Assembly: GCA_910592005.1 (NCBI GenBank)
Contig: CAJVPP010000795.1
Coordinates: forward strand, 1 to 26,211
Length of the DNA: 26,211 nt
Reading direction: 5' to 3'
Source of the DNA: Funneliformis mosseae
Taxonomy: Eukaryota; Glomeromycota; Glomeromycetes; Glomerales; Glomeraceae
In this document: in pieces, positions 9,372-19,840 of the stretch
Numbering within the stretch: the first letter of the stretch is position 1
Layout of the letters: each line of letters starts with the position of its first letter
Position numbers and translations under genes: made by a program
Notes under the pieces: generated by a model
Told to the model about the DNA's origin: nothing
Database searches by the model: none
The model's input: only the letters and a program-made list of their open reading frames with translations

Positions 9372-12300
9372 TTAATGATTATTTCTTATTCCATCAACTA
9401 TTAAATAACCTTTATACTCTTTAACGTTCCAATTATCCTTAACCAAAAATTTATTGATCGCTGTAGGCAATTTTGGCACTCCATTAGGTGAATGTTTTCC
9501 CAATCCTGTAATTATCTTCAATGGTTTCAACGATGTACCGCCTTTGTAAATATGAAATCGTAGGTTAAATATAATACATTTTCAAAAACTTCTAATTTAT
9601 TTAATTATATTTACCAGATTCTGAGTACCATTGATTCAACTTTTCCTTAACTATAGTGAGTGCTTCATTCACACTACAGCCATGGAGATCAAGAACATTC
9701 TCCTCTCTTCTTTTCTCACTTTCAACACCATAAGAGAGAGTGGAAAGAAAGAAATAGCAACAACAATGATAAAATAAGAAAATTGGATAGATAAATTTAT
9801 TTTTCCTATCCAATAGGAATATTTTATATACTGGAATTATTCTGCCCAATGTCCAGCAAAAAATATACCTTATGAAAGAGGAAAAATCTAAATCTCTCTA
9901 TGGGTTTTATATAATCAATCACTTACCTATTTAACCTAACTGACGATCTGGCGGCTCTCAAGTTCCACCTTTTCATTTCTGTATCAAATTTCCTTCCCTA
10001 TTAAATATATAATAAATGAATAAATAAAGGTCTCGAGACGTTTTGAATGTAATAAACATCATTATCTTGTTATTGAACTTATTTCACTAATCAATTTACC
10101 TCGGTTGAATAATGAAATGCAATTCCGCCTTCTCCATTACGATGACCTTTGGACTTTTGATAAGATTCGAATGCTTTTTTATAAGATTCGCTTCGCATTT
10201 CCATGTACTCTTGAGCCCTCATACGACAAAATACTGGATCATAGCGATCTTCATGATCTACTAACCCATCATCATTATCGTCGTCGTCGTAAACCTTGTA
10301 TTTATTACGATTTGATGAAAAATTGAATTTTATCGGAATTTGTAATGAGGGCCTATTGTGATCCTTAATAACATTCGAAAAAGAGGGTGTATGAGATGTT
10401 TGCCTATAATCTTTGCTTCGTAGTTTGATGGCCTCATTACTGCCGTTCCAAACACTGTTGTTAGCAGATAATAACATATCTATCGCATTGTCAAAATGTC
10501 CCTTACAAGTAATGAGGGCATTCCTAAGGCTTTCGAAATCGTGGTCGGGCAACACGGTTGTCAATTGACTCAGATTTTCATCAAAAGAGTCATCTTGAAG
10601 GTAATTCCATTGATTCTTTGATTGTAACGGTGAAGTCAACGGTGATGGTGTGTCCCAACCCCAACGTGAAGCAGAAGATGACGACGAAGTTGATGATCCC
10701 GGTGTTGCAGGGCTATTTGATGCCGAAGATACGTTGGCATAGGAACGGAATGTATTATTTTGAATTATGATGTTTCGTTTTGGTTTCCTGTGTCGTTTTT
10801 TTTTACGACGTTTAAAACGGGATTCCGAAACCAAGAAATTATCCTCATCATTAGGATCCTTCACATAAACGGAAGATGGTGTTGAATTTGTTTGAAAGTA
10901 TGAACTATCTTGCTCGTTAAGAAGCAAATTCAAAACAACTTCCACATTATCATTATTTTCTTTCATTAACGTATCGATAAATTCAGAAATCATAGGGAAA
11001 CATGACTTCAAAAATTCGGTAGGTGAGTCGATTATACGATTTACTTCAGAGGATTCGAGATATTTAATTTCCTCATCTAAAGGAATGAAATCATCCGAAC
11101 AAAGACTTCCGGAATCGTCTCCTATAGAAAGGTAGTCCATCAAATTTTCAATACTGGTCATTGATCCATCCCCTAAAGATGAGAACAAATTATAACAATT
11201 TATTTACAATTCAATGACGCTTTTATTTTTTGGCTTACCAGTTTCGCCATTAGAGCTCTTGTAGTTGCTACTACTGCTGTTTCCAGAATTCATTTCATCC
11301 TTGCTTCTTTCAGCATCCAAGACTAACGTAGCGTCCAAAACGAAATTAGCTTCCTTGGCTAATTTCTCAAAGATATCACAACAATCTTCGAAAATTTTAA
11401 CATCATTGAAGATAGCTGCGACCAATGCTGAGTCAAGAGGTGGACAGTATTTTTGCTATTAAGTTGAAAAAACAATATATATAAAGAAACATTTGGTTAG
11501 TAAGGTATTGCTTAAATTACTGATAAAGATACAAGTTTTTACCAGAAAAAAAACGACTTTATGCAAATATTTCGAATTTCAAACATGGGACTTTGGGTAT
11601 TCGTTTCTCCGCAATAAAAGATTTGATGACTTTAAAGTGATTCTACATTTAAGAAAATAAATAACTCTTTGCAAAGATGTTTTCGTACGGTCTAAACTGT
11701 GGTTCAATCAGCCGAAAAGTTCGAATCCGAAAGCAATGACGAACTTATATACAAAGCCATTGCAATTTTCCATTATATTTACTTTCCGCACATCTCACCT
11801 CTAATACCCGTAAAGTATCCATGTATTATTGTAAAGGTTTTTAAGAGGTTTTTTTTTTTTCAAATTGAAAATTCTTTTAGAAATTCAGACCTACGCAATA
11901 ACAGAATATAGCGCGTAAGGATAAGTTTTGAGCGGAGGGAACATTTCTATGAAATTTATGATTGGAAGTTTTATAGCGCATTACACAACGAAAGAGGGGT
12001 GTATCACAAATAATCACAATAACAAATTTTTTAAATAATCAGGGAAAAGGTTGTTGTCATTTGATTCACAAATGAAATTACGATAAAGGCTAATGTTATT
12101 GATATTACGTAGTAAAGTTTTAATCTGTGACTCAAATAAGAAACGCGAAAATCGATCTTAACTTTATCACTTAATCACGAATGCAAAGATTTAGCCCTGA
12201 TAACATCAAAAAAATTTGTTGTTATTTGATTGGACTTGAAAATTAAATAAATTTAAGTTAAGCGAAACATTGATCCAAGATATAATTTCTAGTTGGGTGG

Positions 12301-12461
12301 TATCCGCATTATGTTAATCAAGTATTCTGATAGATAAAATAATCTTGAGAATTTCTTTACCTTTTTTTCTTCCTCCAATCATCAAATAAATTAACGATTT
12401 CTTTAATTTTTGGGTCTTGAAATTCGGTTAGAGTACTTTCACCAAATGTAAAATTGGGCAT
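9372..12461 (-). CDS. Cue2/N4BP2-like CUE-DUF1771-Smr protein
   Basis: Minus-strand exons: 12461-12361, 11455-11239, 11172-10100, 9997-9927, 9718-9615 and 9541-9372, about 578 residues. From exon 2 on, all phases join. Domains: a CUE-like segment (FLKSCFPMIS to VVLNLLLNEQD, about residues 160-200), a second one (LTTVLPDHDFESLRNAL to AIDMLLS, about 310-350), a Ser-rich and Lys/Arg-rich linker, DUF1771 (RMRAQEYMEMRSESYKKAF to MKRWNLRAA, about 430-490) and a C-terminal Smr domain (VLDLHGCSVNEAL, then IITGLGKHSPNGVPKL). This order is that of yeast Cue2 and animal N4BP2; Cue2 cleaves mRNA at collided ribosomes in no-go decay. The DLH motif is intact, but the usual TGRG loop reads TGLG. Exon 1 is one base out of phase with exon 2, across an intron of about 900 bp. 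Exon 1 and the 9718 acceptor are the least certain parts. Confidence 0.8.
12021..12220. repeat. MITE-like imperfect inverted repeat inside a long intron
   Basis: The sequence at 12021-12044 (AACAAATTTTTTAAATAATC then AGGG) matches, with a few differences, the reverse complement of 12195-12220 (AACAAATTTTTTTGATGTTA then TCAGGG). The arms are about 25 bp and the whole is about 200 bp. There is no coding capacity and no clear target duplication. A further hairpin partner, GTTGTTGTCATTTGATT, follows the left arm. It sits in the first intron of the Cue2-like gene, which is far longer than the other introns in the window. Confidence 0.5.
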
Positions 12462-13653
12462 TTTATATAATATAAATAGTTCGTTTCATGCTAGTCTTTA
12501 TTTATTTATCCTCGCTTCCTTCGTTGTCTTTCTTTTTTCGTTAGGATAATAATGTCAATTTCCCATAATAGTAAAATTTGTTCGCTTTCCTCTTTGTCAA
12601 CTAGCATACATGAATATATGCGCCCATTATTTTATTTAATGCTTGTTCTTGAATTCATGAATTCATGAGTTCACTTATTTCATAAAAGTAAAGGCATTAT
12701 CAGAGAGAGTTTTTTTTTTAAAAATTTCTATAATTTCAGAGTTGAACCCTTTCAAATTGATTTCGTGTTTCAAAAAAAAAGGTATCTAATAATTACCACA
12801 TAGAACCTTTGGAAAATATTTAGAGCCTACGAGGAGATTCGACCCATGATAATCGCCGAGAGTTCGCACAGAAAGTAGTTTGCCTGACAGGCATTAGGAG
12901 GAATCAAGTAAAGGTAGGAAGGAACTGAACCATACCTTTAGAAGAAAAAGTTATTAATTAGGAAAATAGCTAGTAAAACAAAAAAAAAAAAAAGATATGG
13001 CTTCATCTGATAACAATACATCAAAACAAAAAAAATCAATTTTACTATAAATCAAACCAATGAAATATTAATTTCATTTTCCAAATGGCTTCAATGAAGG
13101 CTTTTAATTTATTTTGTCCTCGTCACTCAAAACACATTAGAATTATTACCATTCTTGGTAACGTTACTCAAAACATTTCCCAATTAGTAAGAATCTATTA
13201 GTAAAAAGATCTTTCCAAAAGAAAGCCTCGATAGAAAAGTTCCAGCATACAAGGATAAATATAAAAATATTCTTCTTTTTGAGAGAGAGAAAGATTTAAT
13301 ATTGGGGGGCGTAAATCATAATCATAATAATAATAAAAATAAAAATAGCAATACATGCAACGATTTGCAAAGATTTTCAACGATGTTTTTTATAATAATC
13401 ATAATATGTCCGTTTCAAATTATATAATTATATTAAACTTGCTTTAAAATGAAAAGAGATATGGAAAATTTATCAAACACCATTGTCACGTCACTAAGTC
13501 GTGCTCATTTATCAACCTTGACTAATTCAAACTATGAAAACAGTGATTATGTCGTTTTCGGAAAGTAAAATTTGTGTAACGACAAGTTCAAACCGATCAG
13601 CATAAGTACTGTTCATGTTATAAACTGTACATGATTTTCTCGTGAAATTATTC
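12462..13653. other. Intergenic region between Cue2-like and pogo-derived genes
   Basis: About 1.2 kb between two divergently transcribed genes. It should contain both promoters. Visible items are a repeated palindromic GAATTCAT pair at 12651-12666 and several A and T runs. A less AT-rich patch at about 12825-12950 has no open frame or tRNA fold that I could support. No terminal inverted repeat for the downstream transposase gene was found. Confidence 0.5.
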
Positions 13654-15278
13654 ATGACTAGAGTCAAAGGTAAATCTCAAGAATCGAGTGAAGCACCAAA
13701 AAAAGCCGATAAACCCGAGAAAAAGGAAAGATGCTCTTATTCCGTTGATCAAAAACAAATAGTAGTAGAATATGCTCTTAAACATGGCAGAAATGTTGCA
13801 GCAAGGCTTTATAAAGTTGACAAGTCCATGGTTGGACGTTGGGTTCAGGCTAGTAAAAAATGGAATGCGGAACCTGCAAAAGTTAATTGGAATTCTCTAC
13901 GAGTTGGTTCAGGACAAAAGCCTTTATATGAAGAAGCCGAAAATCAGTTACATAAATGGGTTTCTGATCAACATAGACTGGGTGCAGAGATTACCAACTC
14001 AAATGTCAGAAATAGAATGTATCAAATACTAAAGCAACCAGACATGAAGGTCTTATATCCTGACGCGGTAAACGAGTTCAAAGCTAGCTCGCGTTGGTTA
14101 TCAGGTTTTTTGTCTCGCAAAAAATTAACCGTTCTACGTGATCGACCAGTCTTTAAGAAAAGACCTGTATGTGACGTGGTATTAAGAGAATATCGTCAAT
14201 GTATTAAACGTCTTCGAAAGGATATAGAATATGAATTTACAAATCTTTTTAACATGGATGAATTACCTGTGTGGTTCGACGCGAAAGGTATTCTTAGAGT
14301 CAACCTGAGACGCGAAAAGACGATGAAAATTCCTGATTCGCGTTTTAAATTTACAATCTTATTAACTTGCGTAGCAGGTATCTCTATTTTAAAAAAAGTT
14401 TTATATTTTTCACAAATATAATTAAAATGTTCACGCGAATTTTTATAATCTTATGACGTATTTCAGATGGAACCAAACACCCACCTATTTGCGTATTTAA
14501 AGGGAAAGAGTTACCATACGGTGAGAAAGTTCCTGAAGGTATCTTCGTTTGGTTTCACGAAGATGGAATCGTGTCTCAAGAGTTGATGTTGGATTATATC
14601 GATATGTTGCACGTTATTAGAATGATGAATAACCAATCTAGCAAACCTGCCATCATGGTTCATGATGAATCAATGGACTCCGAAGGAGCGATCTCTCGGA
14701 AATTTGCTTCTCATAATATCAATTTGGCCGTTATTCCTAATGGAACGACATTAAGTGTCTTGCAGCCGATGGATGTAATTAATAAGGTTTTCAAAGATAA
14801 CCTTATGAAAGAATGGGATAAATGGAATGCGATCACTGGAATTGATCGCAGAGCCACATTAACTGAGATTTGTAAATGGGTGAAGCATGCATGGGAAGGA
14901 ATCTCTAAAGAAATTATCTCTGATTCTTTCAAAAAATGTCGCATTTCCAATGCGTTAGATGGATCAGAAGACAAGGCGAAATTTCCAACCGTAGACTCTA
15001 TTCTTAAAGAGATTAAAGCGGATGATGCAATGCAACGATCATCTCAATCTCAAAATGAAGTATTTAATAATGAATACATGGTTAAGACAGAAGTGGAAGA
15101 TGAAGTTGAGAAAGAACCAATAACCGAAATTCATGAAATTTTTGATAAATATACGTTTGTTGAGGCCGATCCTTTAGCAGAATCATCGTCGTTTGTTTCT
15201 CATACACAAAGTCACGTGCAACCTATTATTTTACGATTCAATTCATTTGTCAACAAATCAAGTTCAGACTATATTTAA
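13654..15278 (+). CDS. Pogo/Tigger (CENP-B-like) transposase-derived protein, intact
   Basis: Two exons, 13654-14377 and 14467-15278, join in phase to give 511 residues with no internal stop. Features: a basic N-terminus, a psq-type helix-turn-helix (YSVDQKQIVVEYALKHGRN to KVDKSMVGRWV, about residues 28-65), a CENP-B/Tc5-type HTH (LYEEAENQLHKWV to RWLSGFLSRKKL, about 90-165), and a DDE_1 core. The three acidic positions are present: Asp202 in NMDELPVWFD, Asp308 in VHDES and Asp344 in LQPMDV, with 35 residues between the last two. Flanking motifs differ from active relatives: no R-x-H after Asp308, INKVFK instead of SINKPFK, and a shortened segment before RFKFTILL. The C-terminal 100 residues are acidic and low-complexity. 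No TIRs or TA-flanked ends are visible. I used the first ATG; the open frame extends upstream only through GTG. It is either an old Tigger copy or a domesticated gene. Confidence 0.85.
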
Positions 15279-15796
15279 ATCTATAAATTCAGTTGTAATA
15301 AGATTATTTTTTTTTTTCTAATCATTGGACGTGATTTTTTTTTTTTTTTACAAACTTTATTTAAATTTATTTATCACCCATTAATTTTGAAATAAAATAT
15401 AATTAATTTATGTAGAATTAATTAGAATGTATAAAAGTATTCGGATGTTATCACGACATTTCCAGCATTTAAAATCGATATTTCATGGTTAGAAATTTTA
15501 TAATTAAAGGATTCACATAGGAAAAATATTTTAACAAAAAATTAAAAAGGTTACTTTAAAAATTCGACGGGAAAGTTTTCTTAGTAATAGTTGAAGCCAT
15601 CGATAAGTTCGCCGCAGAATTTCTTAAATGTCACGGACATTGAGAATAAATAAATATTATTGCATTTGCATAAATAATAAACTGATCATTTTATGGGTGA
15701 GAAATAATATAATTTATTGATCCATTAAATTAAGTTCAATATTTAAATACAAAAAATCAACGTCCGAGAAAATAATAAAATAAAGTTCAAGTGATC
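15279..15796. other. Intergenic gap between convergent genes
   Basis: Separates the 3' ends of the pogo-derived gene and the alpha/beta hydrolase gene. Contains two poly-T runs (about 15307-15318 and 15337-15349) and AT-rich DNA with several AATAAA-like signals on both strands. No gene or repeat is supported. Confidence 0.5.
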
Positions 15797-17579
15797 TTAA
15801 TTAATTGTATCAACTAAACCAGCTTTCCTAAAGTGAACATCTAACAAATCATTATAGCGTTCAGCTTGTTCACCAGGTAGTGCGTGACCAGATCCTACAA
15901 AAAGATTAAGAAAAGTCTAAATGCTAAAATAATATGATAACGTTTTAAAATGTAAGTGAGTTGGTTGTTACCTTCCCAATATTCAAAATCAGCATTTAAC
16001 TGTTCTGCTAAGTAATAACTATTCTCTGGACGAATTAAATTATCCCAAGATCCTGTTACAACCAAAATCTGAAATGAAAATGGTTAGAATACCTTTTTTT
16101 TTTTTAAAACAAAAAGGGTGAATAAGAAAGAAAAATCCTTACTTGTGGAATATTATGTTTAATACGACGAAGACGATCAGGAGAACAATAATGACGAAGA
16201 CAAGCAGCTATTTGACCAATAGCACCTAATAATAATAATAATAATAGATAGATAAATAAGATATTTTTATATTTATTATAAGCTAAAAATTATTATAATA
16301 ATTACCGTTAACTGGTTGGATTCCACGACTAGTCATTCGTTCAAGGAATTTCTATTTAAATTTTACAAAATTTCAATTAAGTAACTTAAGCGAATTAATT
16401 TCAATGATATTTTACTAAATCATTTACATCTAACATATGTTTCTCATTCGTGGGATGAGGTGAACCCGGAGGGGCGGGAGCTTCTAACCATTCCTAAATG
16501 GATAACGCGAATATTAACATCAATTATCACGTGATTCTTAAAGCATGGTCCACTTACTTTGGGATAAATTAATCTTACAGTTATTTCAACTTTCTCAAGT
16601 GGATTCCTAATAAACATTAATTTACTTATAGTAGTAACAGCTAGCAACTTCGATATTATATAAAGAAGGGGAAAAGTGAAAATAAGTCAACGTTCAAGGT
16701 TTATTCTGATATATTCAATTTTTTTTATTTCTTTTAGGAATCTCCTTACCGGAGGTAATGACATTCCTGGTGTAGTAGAAGTTAAACAAAGTGACTTAAA
16801 GAATAGTGGTTTTGCCAACACCAATTCTTGTGCGATCATGCCACCCATTGAAACACCAATTAAGTGGACATTGTTCGTCCATCCGATATGTTCACACAAA
16901 TCAATTATATCATGAGCCATTTGACTTGTGCTGGATAATATAACACCAAGTAAAAGTGAGTGTAATGATAACTTTACGTGGTATCTTAAATTATGATGTA
17001 TAGGATAGGTTACCTGTAGAATCCTGGCGGTGCATCTATGGTGCGTGAATTGAAAAAAAAAAATTTTTAATTTTTATAATAGTTAAAAATAAAAAAAGAT
17101 CGAAAGACGCGAATTCGTTTACCCGAATAACCAACACCACGATTATCAAAAACGCATACTTGATAATCAGGATGACTTCCGAAATGTCTGATCTAATAAC
17201 ATCGAATAAGGTTAGTCAAATTCAAAAAAAATATTTCTGCAAGGATTCGAGATAATTACCTGGTATTCCCAACTTTCCGAAGTAAGATTCAATCCTAATA
17301 AAATATGTTCACATGATTTAGTTTCGTTTAAAATTAAGTCTTTTTCAAACATTATAGCATACCCATGATGAAAAGAAGTTTATTTGGGCCTTTTCCGTGT
17401 GTTTCATAATAAATTTTTACTTTGGTATTATTTTTTCGAAAGTTGTTACCAACTTCACAATAGCCACTTTCTACCAATGTTGATGTGTGTGTGTGTCTAT
17501 TATTATTGTTATTATTATTATTATTAACATGAGCTGATTTGATTGTAACCGAAGAAACGATATCGATATTATTAGTCAT
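15797..17579 (-). CDS. Alpha/beta hydrolase fold protein
   Basis: Eleven exons on the minus strand join in phase: 17579-17363, 17294-17260, 17192-17123, 17035-17014, 16930-16750, 16647-16558, 16493-16428, 16351-16306, 16225-16143, 16068-15972 and 15894-15797. The product has 334 residues. It shows KIYYETHGKG and LLFIMGLN at the start of the fold, VCVFDNRGVGYSDAPPG, the nucleophile elbow GVSMGGM with Ser142, an acid strand VVTGSWDNLIRPE with Asp279, and GSGHALPGEQAERYN with His306. The triad is therefore complete. The family is broad (esterases, lactonases, peptidases), so the substrate cannot be named. An N-terminal run of nine Asn followed by RHTHTSTL is encoded by microsatellites. Exon 4 is only 22 bp but necessary for the DAPPG motif. 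No signal peptide is seen. The gene diverges from the GS-like gene. Confidence 0.88.
17484..17526. repeat. Coding microsatellites, GT and ATT arrays
   Basis: A GT run (17484-17496) and an ATT/GTT array (17499-17526) lie inside exon 1 of the alpha/beta hydrolase. On the coding strand they give a His-Thr stretch and a poly-Asn tract. Length variation in the trinucleotide part would keep the frame, while variation in the dinucleotide part would not. Confidence 0.85.
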
Positions 17580-17820
17580 TATTGTTTGATCGGTCAAAAA
17601 TACCGGTAAAAAAAAATATCCTAAAAGAGCTTTTTTTATATCTTTAAAAAAAAAAAATTGTGTTACCAGCGTGAGATTCAGTAAATAATTTTTCCGCAAT
17701 TTATCTATTTATAGTCAAATTCTAAATTAGAATTCACATGTAGCTAGTACTTAATAATCATAATAATCGTATAAAATTCGTCATTAAAAGAATTCAAAAT
17801 TTAAAACTTTTTTTTGTAAA
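17580..17820. promoter_or_regulatory. Divergent promoter interval, alpha/beta hydrolase and GS-like genes
   Basis: The two start codons face outward and are 241 bp apart. The interval is AT-rich, with an A-run at 17609-17616, another at 17646-17657 and a T-run just before the GS-like ATG. No factor binding site is recognised. Shared control of the two metabolic genes is possible but inferred from position only. Confidence 0.45.
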
Positions 17821-19840
17821 ATGAGTAATAAAACTAAAAGTCCTCAAACTAAAGAAGAAGTTGAAAAACTTTTGGAAAATGATCAACGGATAAAAGTAGC
17901 CGGTAAAATTAGCTTCTTTTACGTGAATTATGAAGTCACAACGTTAACGCGTTAAAATTACTGAATTGTTTATAATAGGTGTGGATGTTGATGGAATTCT
18001 TCGTGGAAAAATTATTCTAAAGAGTAAATTTTTATCCATTTTAGAGAATGGATTCGGTATGTAATTATGATCTAATTTAAAAAATCCTTTCATTATTGGT
18101 ATTCCTATTTGACATGTTTTCGTATAGGATTTTGTAGTGTAATTTTCGGATGGGATATGCATGACAAGACATACTCTGAAGAGCTCGAGGTATCCAACCT
18201 TGAGAATGGTACAAATTAAATTTTGAACTCTGGGAAAGTTTTTACATTGAATTGATTCGAATTTTCTATTTTGAAATAAAAGGTTACGCTGACTTAATTG
18301 CCAAAGTCGACATATCCACTTACCGTCGTATACCATGGGAGAATAATATCCCATTTTTCTTGTTATCTTTTTATGATCCAACAACAAAAGAATCACTTCA
18401 CGTATGTCCAAGGGGTCTTTTGAAAAACATCTTAACCAAATATGACGCATTAGGTATAACTTTATTTATTTTTATGAGTGCTCTATTTATGAATTTAATA
18501 ATAAGATATAATTCTGTTATTAAAATGTTTAGGTTTAAAACCGATGTGTGGCGCTGAATTTGAGTTTTTCAATTTCAAAGGTACGAAACAATATATTATT
18601 AACATCATTTGATAAACAACGCGGACTAATATTCGATTATATTTTTTTTCATATTACAAAAGAAACACCTGAAACATTAGCAGCTAAACAACATCATTTG
18701 CCTGAACCATTAACACAGGGAATGTTTGGTTATTGTAAGTTACAGTTGCCTAAGATTCATGACTTATTTGTTTATTGTATTTTGTCTTTATTATTATTAT
18801 TATTATCATTTATTTGTATATATTTTAGCTTTGCTTCGACCAACTTCGAATTTAAATTACTTTTATGATTTATTTGATAAGATGAAAGAATTCGGCGTGG
18901 ATTTAGAAGGATTGCATACGGAAACAGGTTTGTGAACGCGTATCAGCTGTAGTCATGTGATATCCCATCTAAATAATTTATATCTATAGGTCCCGGCGTG
19001 TATGAAGCCGCGCTTTCATATTCGCAAGCGATGGATATGGCGGATTCAGCTACATTGTTTAAGTTGGCCACAAAACAAATTGGTATCCTTAGAGGGGTTA
19101 TGCCATGTTTTATGGCGAAACCACATCCTGATCTACCAGGATGTTCAGGACATATGCATTTTTCACTTAAAAGTATGAACACAGAAGAAAATGTTTTTGC
19201 CAAAAAATATAGTGAAGTCGATGAATTAGTGGAAAATGGATCAAATTTATCAAATGAAGAATGGAAAGATACCAAAGCTATGAGTGATATTATGAAACAA
19301 TTTTTGGCAGGTATTCTCGTCGGATTACCAAGTATTATGCCTTTACTAGCTCCAAATATTAATAGTTACAAAAGGTTGGTGGAAAATTATTGGGCACCCG
19401 TAAGTGTTTCATGGGGTCTCGAAAATCGAACCGCAGCTATAAGAGTAATTTCGCCGCCGACGTCACCAGCATCAGCAACTAGGATAGAGTTGAGAGTACC
19501 AGGAGCTGATATTAACCCATATTTTGCAATTGCTGCTACATTAGCGTGTGGATTATATGGTATTGAAAATAAGTTATCTGTACCGATTCCACCTTTATCA
19601 TATATTAATAATAAAGTAGGCATTTCACAAGAGGAAAAGACGAATTTATTAGCTCAAAATCAATTATCCAAAAGTTTAAAGGAAGCTACCCTGGTCATGA
19701 TGGCCAAAGATTCCATAGCTAGAAAAGTATTAGGTGATAAGTTTGTTGATCATTTTGGTAAAAGTAGATTACATGAATGGAAATTGTGGGAAACTTGTGT
19801 AACTAATTGGGAAACTAAACGTTATTTTGAAACTGTTTAA
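17821..19840 (+). CDS. Glutamine synthetase-family ligase (class I type, substrate unknown)
   Basis: Eight exons join in phase: 17821-17902, 17979-18056, 18128-18208, 18283-18453, 18533-18580, 18663-18734, 18829-18927 and 18990-19840. The product has 493 residues. An N-terminal beta-grasp region (VDVDGILRGKIIL, FGWDMHDKTY) precedes the catalytic domain. Catalytic motifs are all present: CGAEFEFF (Glu146, Glu148), ETGPGVYE (Glu209, Glu216), MAKPHPDLPGCSGHMHFSL (His265, His267), NSYKRL, then WGLENRTAAIRV with Arg357, and RIELRVPGADINPY. It is longer than the usual eukaryotic GSII of about 360 residues and resembles the class I-like group that includes lengsin, the FluG C-terminal domain and gamma-glutamyl-polyamine synthetases. 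The chain ends in RYFETV, typical of the group. An ATP-dependent gamma-glutamyl ligase is likely; ammonia or an amine may be the acceptor. No mitochondrial signal is obvious. Confidence 0.9.

Noticed and set aside
11699..11911. 70-codon plus-strand frame inside the long intron of the Cue2-like gene
   Set aside because: Its composition and poly-Phe end look random; no ATG context, splice partners or family motif.
12825..12950. GC-richer patch with TTCGACCC and GAGTTCGCAC, considered as a tRNA
   Set aside because: I could not fold an acceptor stem, anticodon arm and T arm with proper spacing on either strand.
13198..13380. 60-codon minus-strand frame with many Tyr
   Set aside because: Produced by AT-rich microsatellite-like DNA; no protein features and no flanking exons.
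13400..15700. Terminal inverted repeats for the pogo-derived gene
   Set aside because: I compared flanks on both sides by eye and found only chance short matches; a computed inverted-repeat search is needed to exclude them.
18943..19623. Long minus-strand frames opposite the GS-like gene
   Set aside because: The plus strand carries an unmistakable glutamine synthetase catalytic domain there, so these are shadows.
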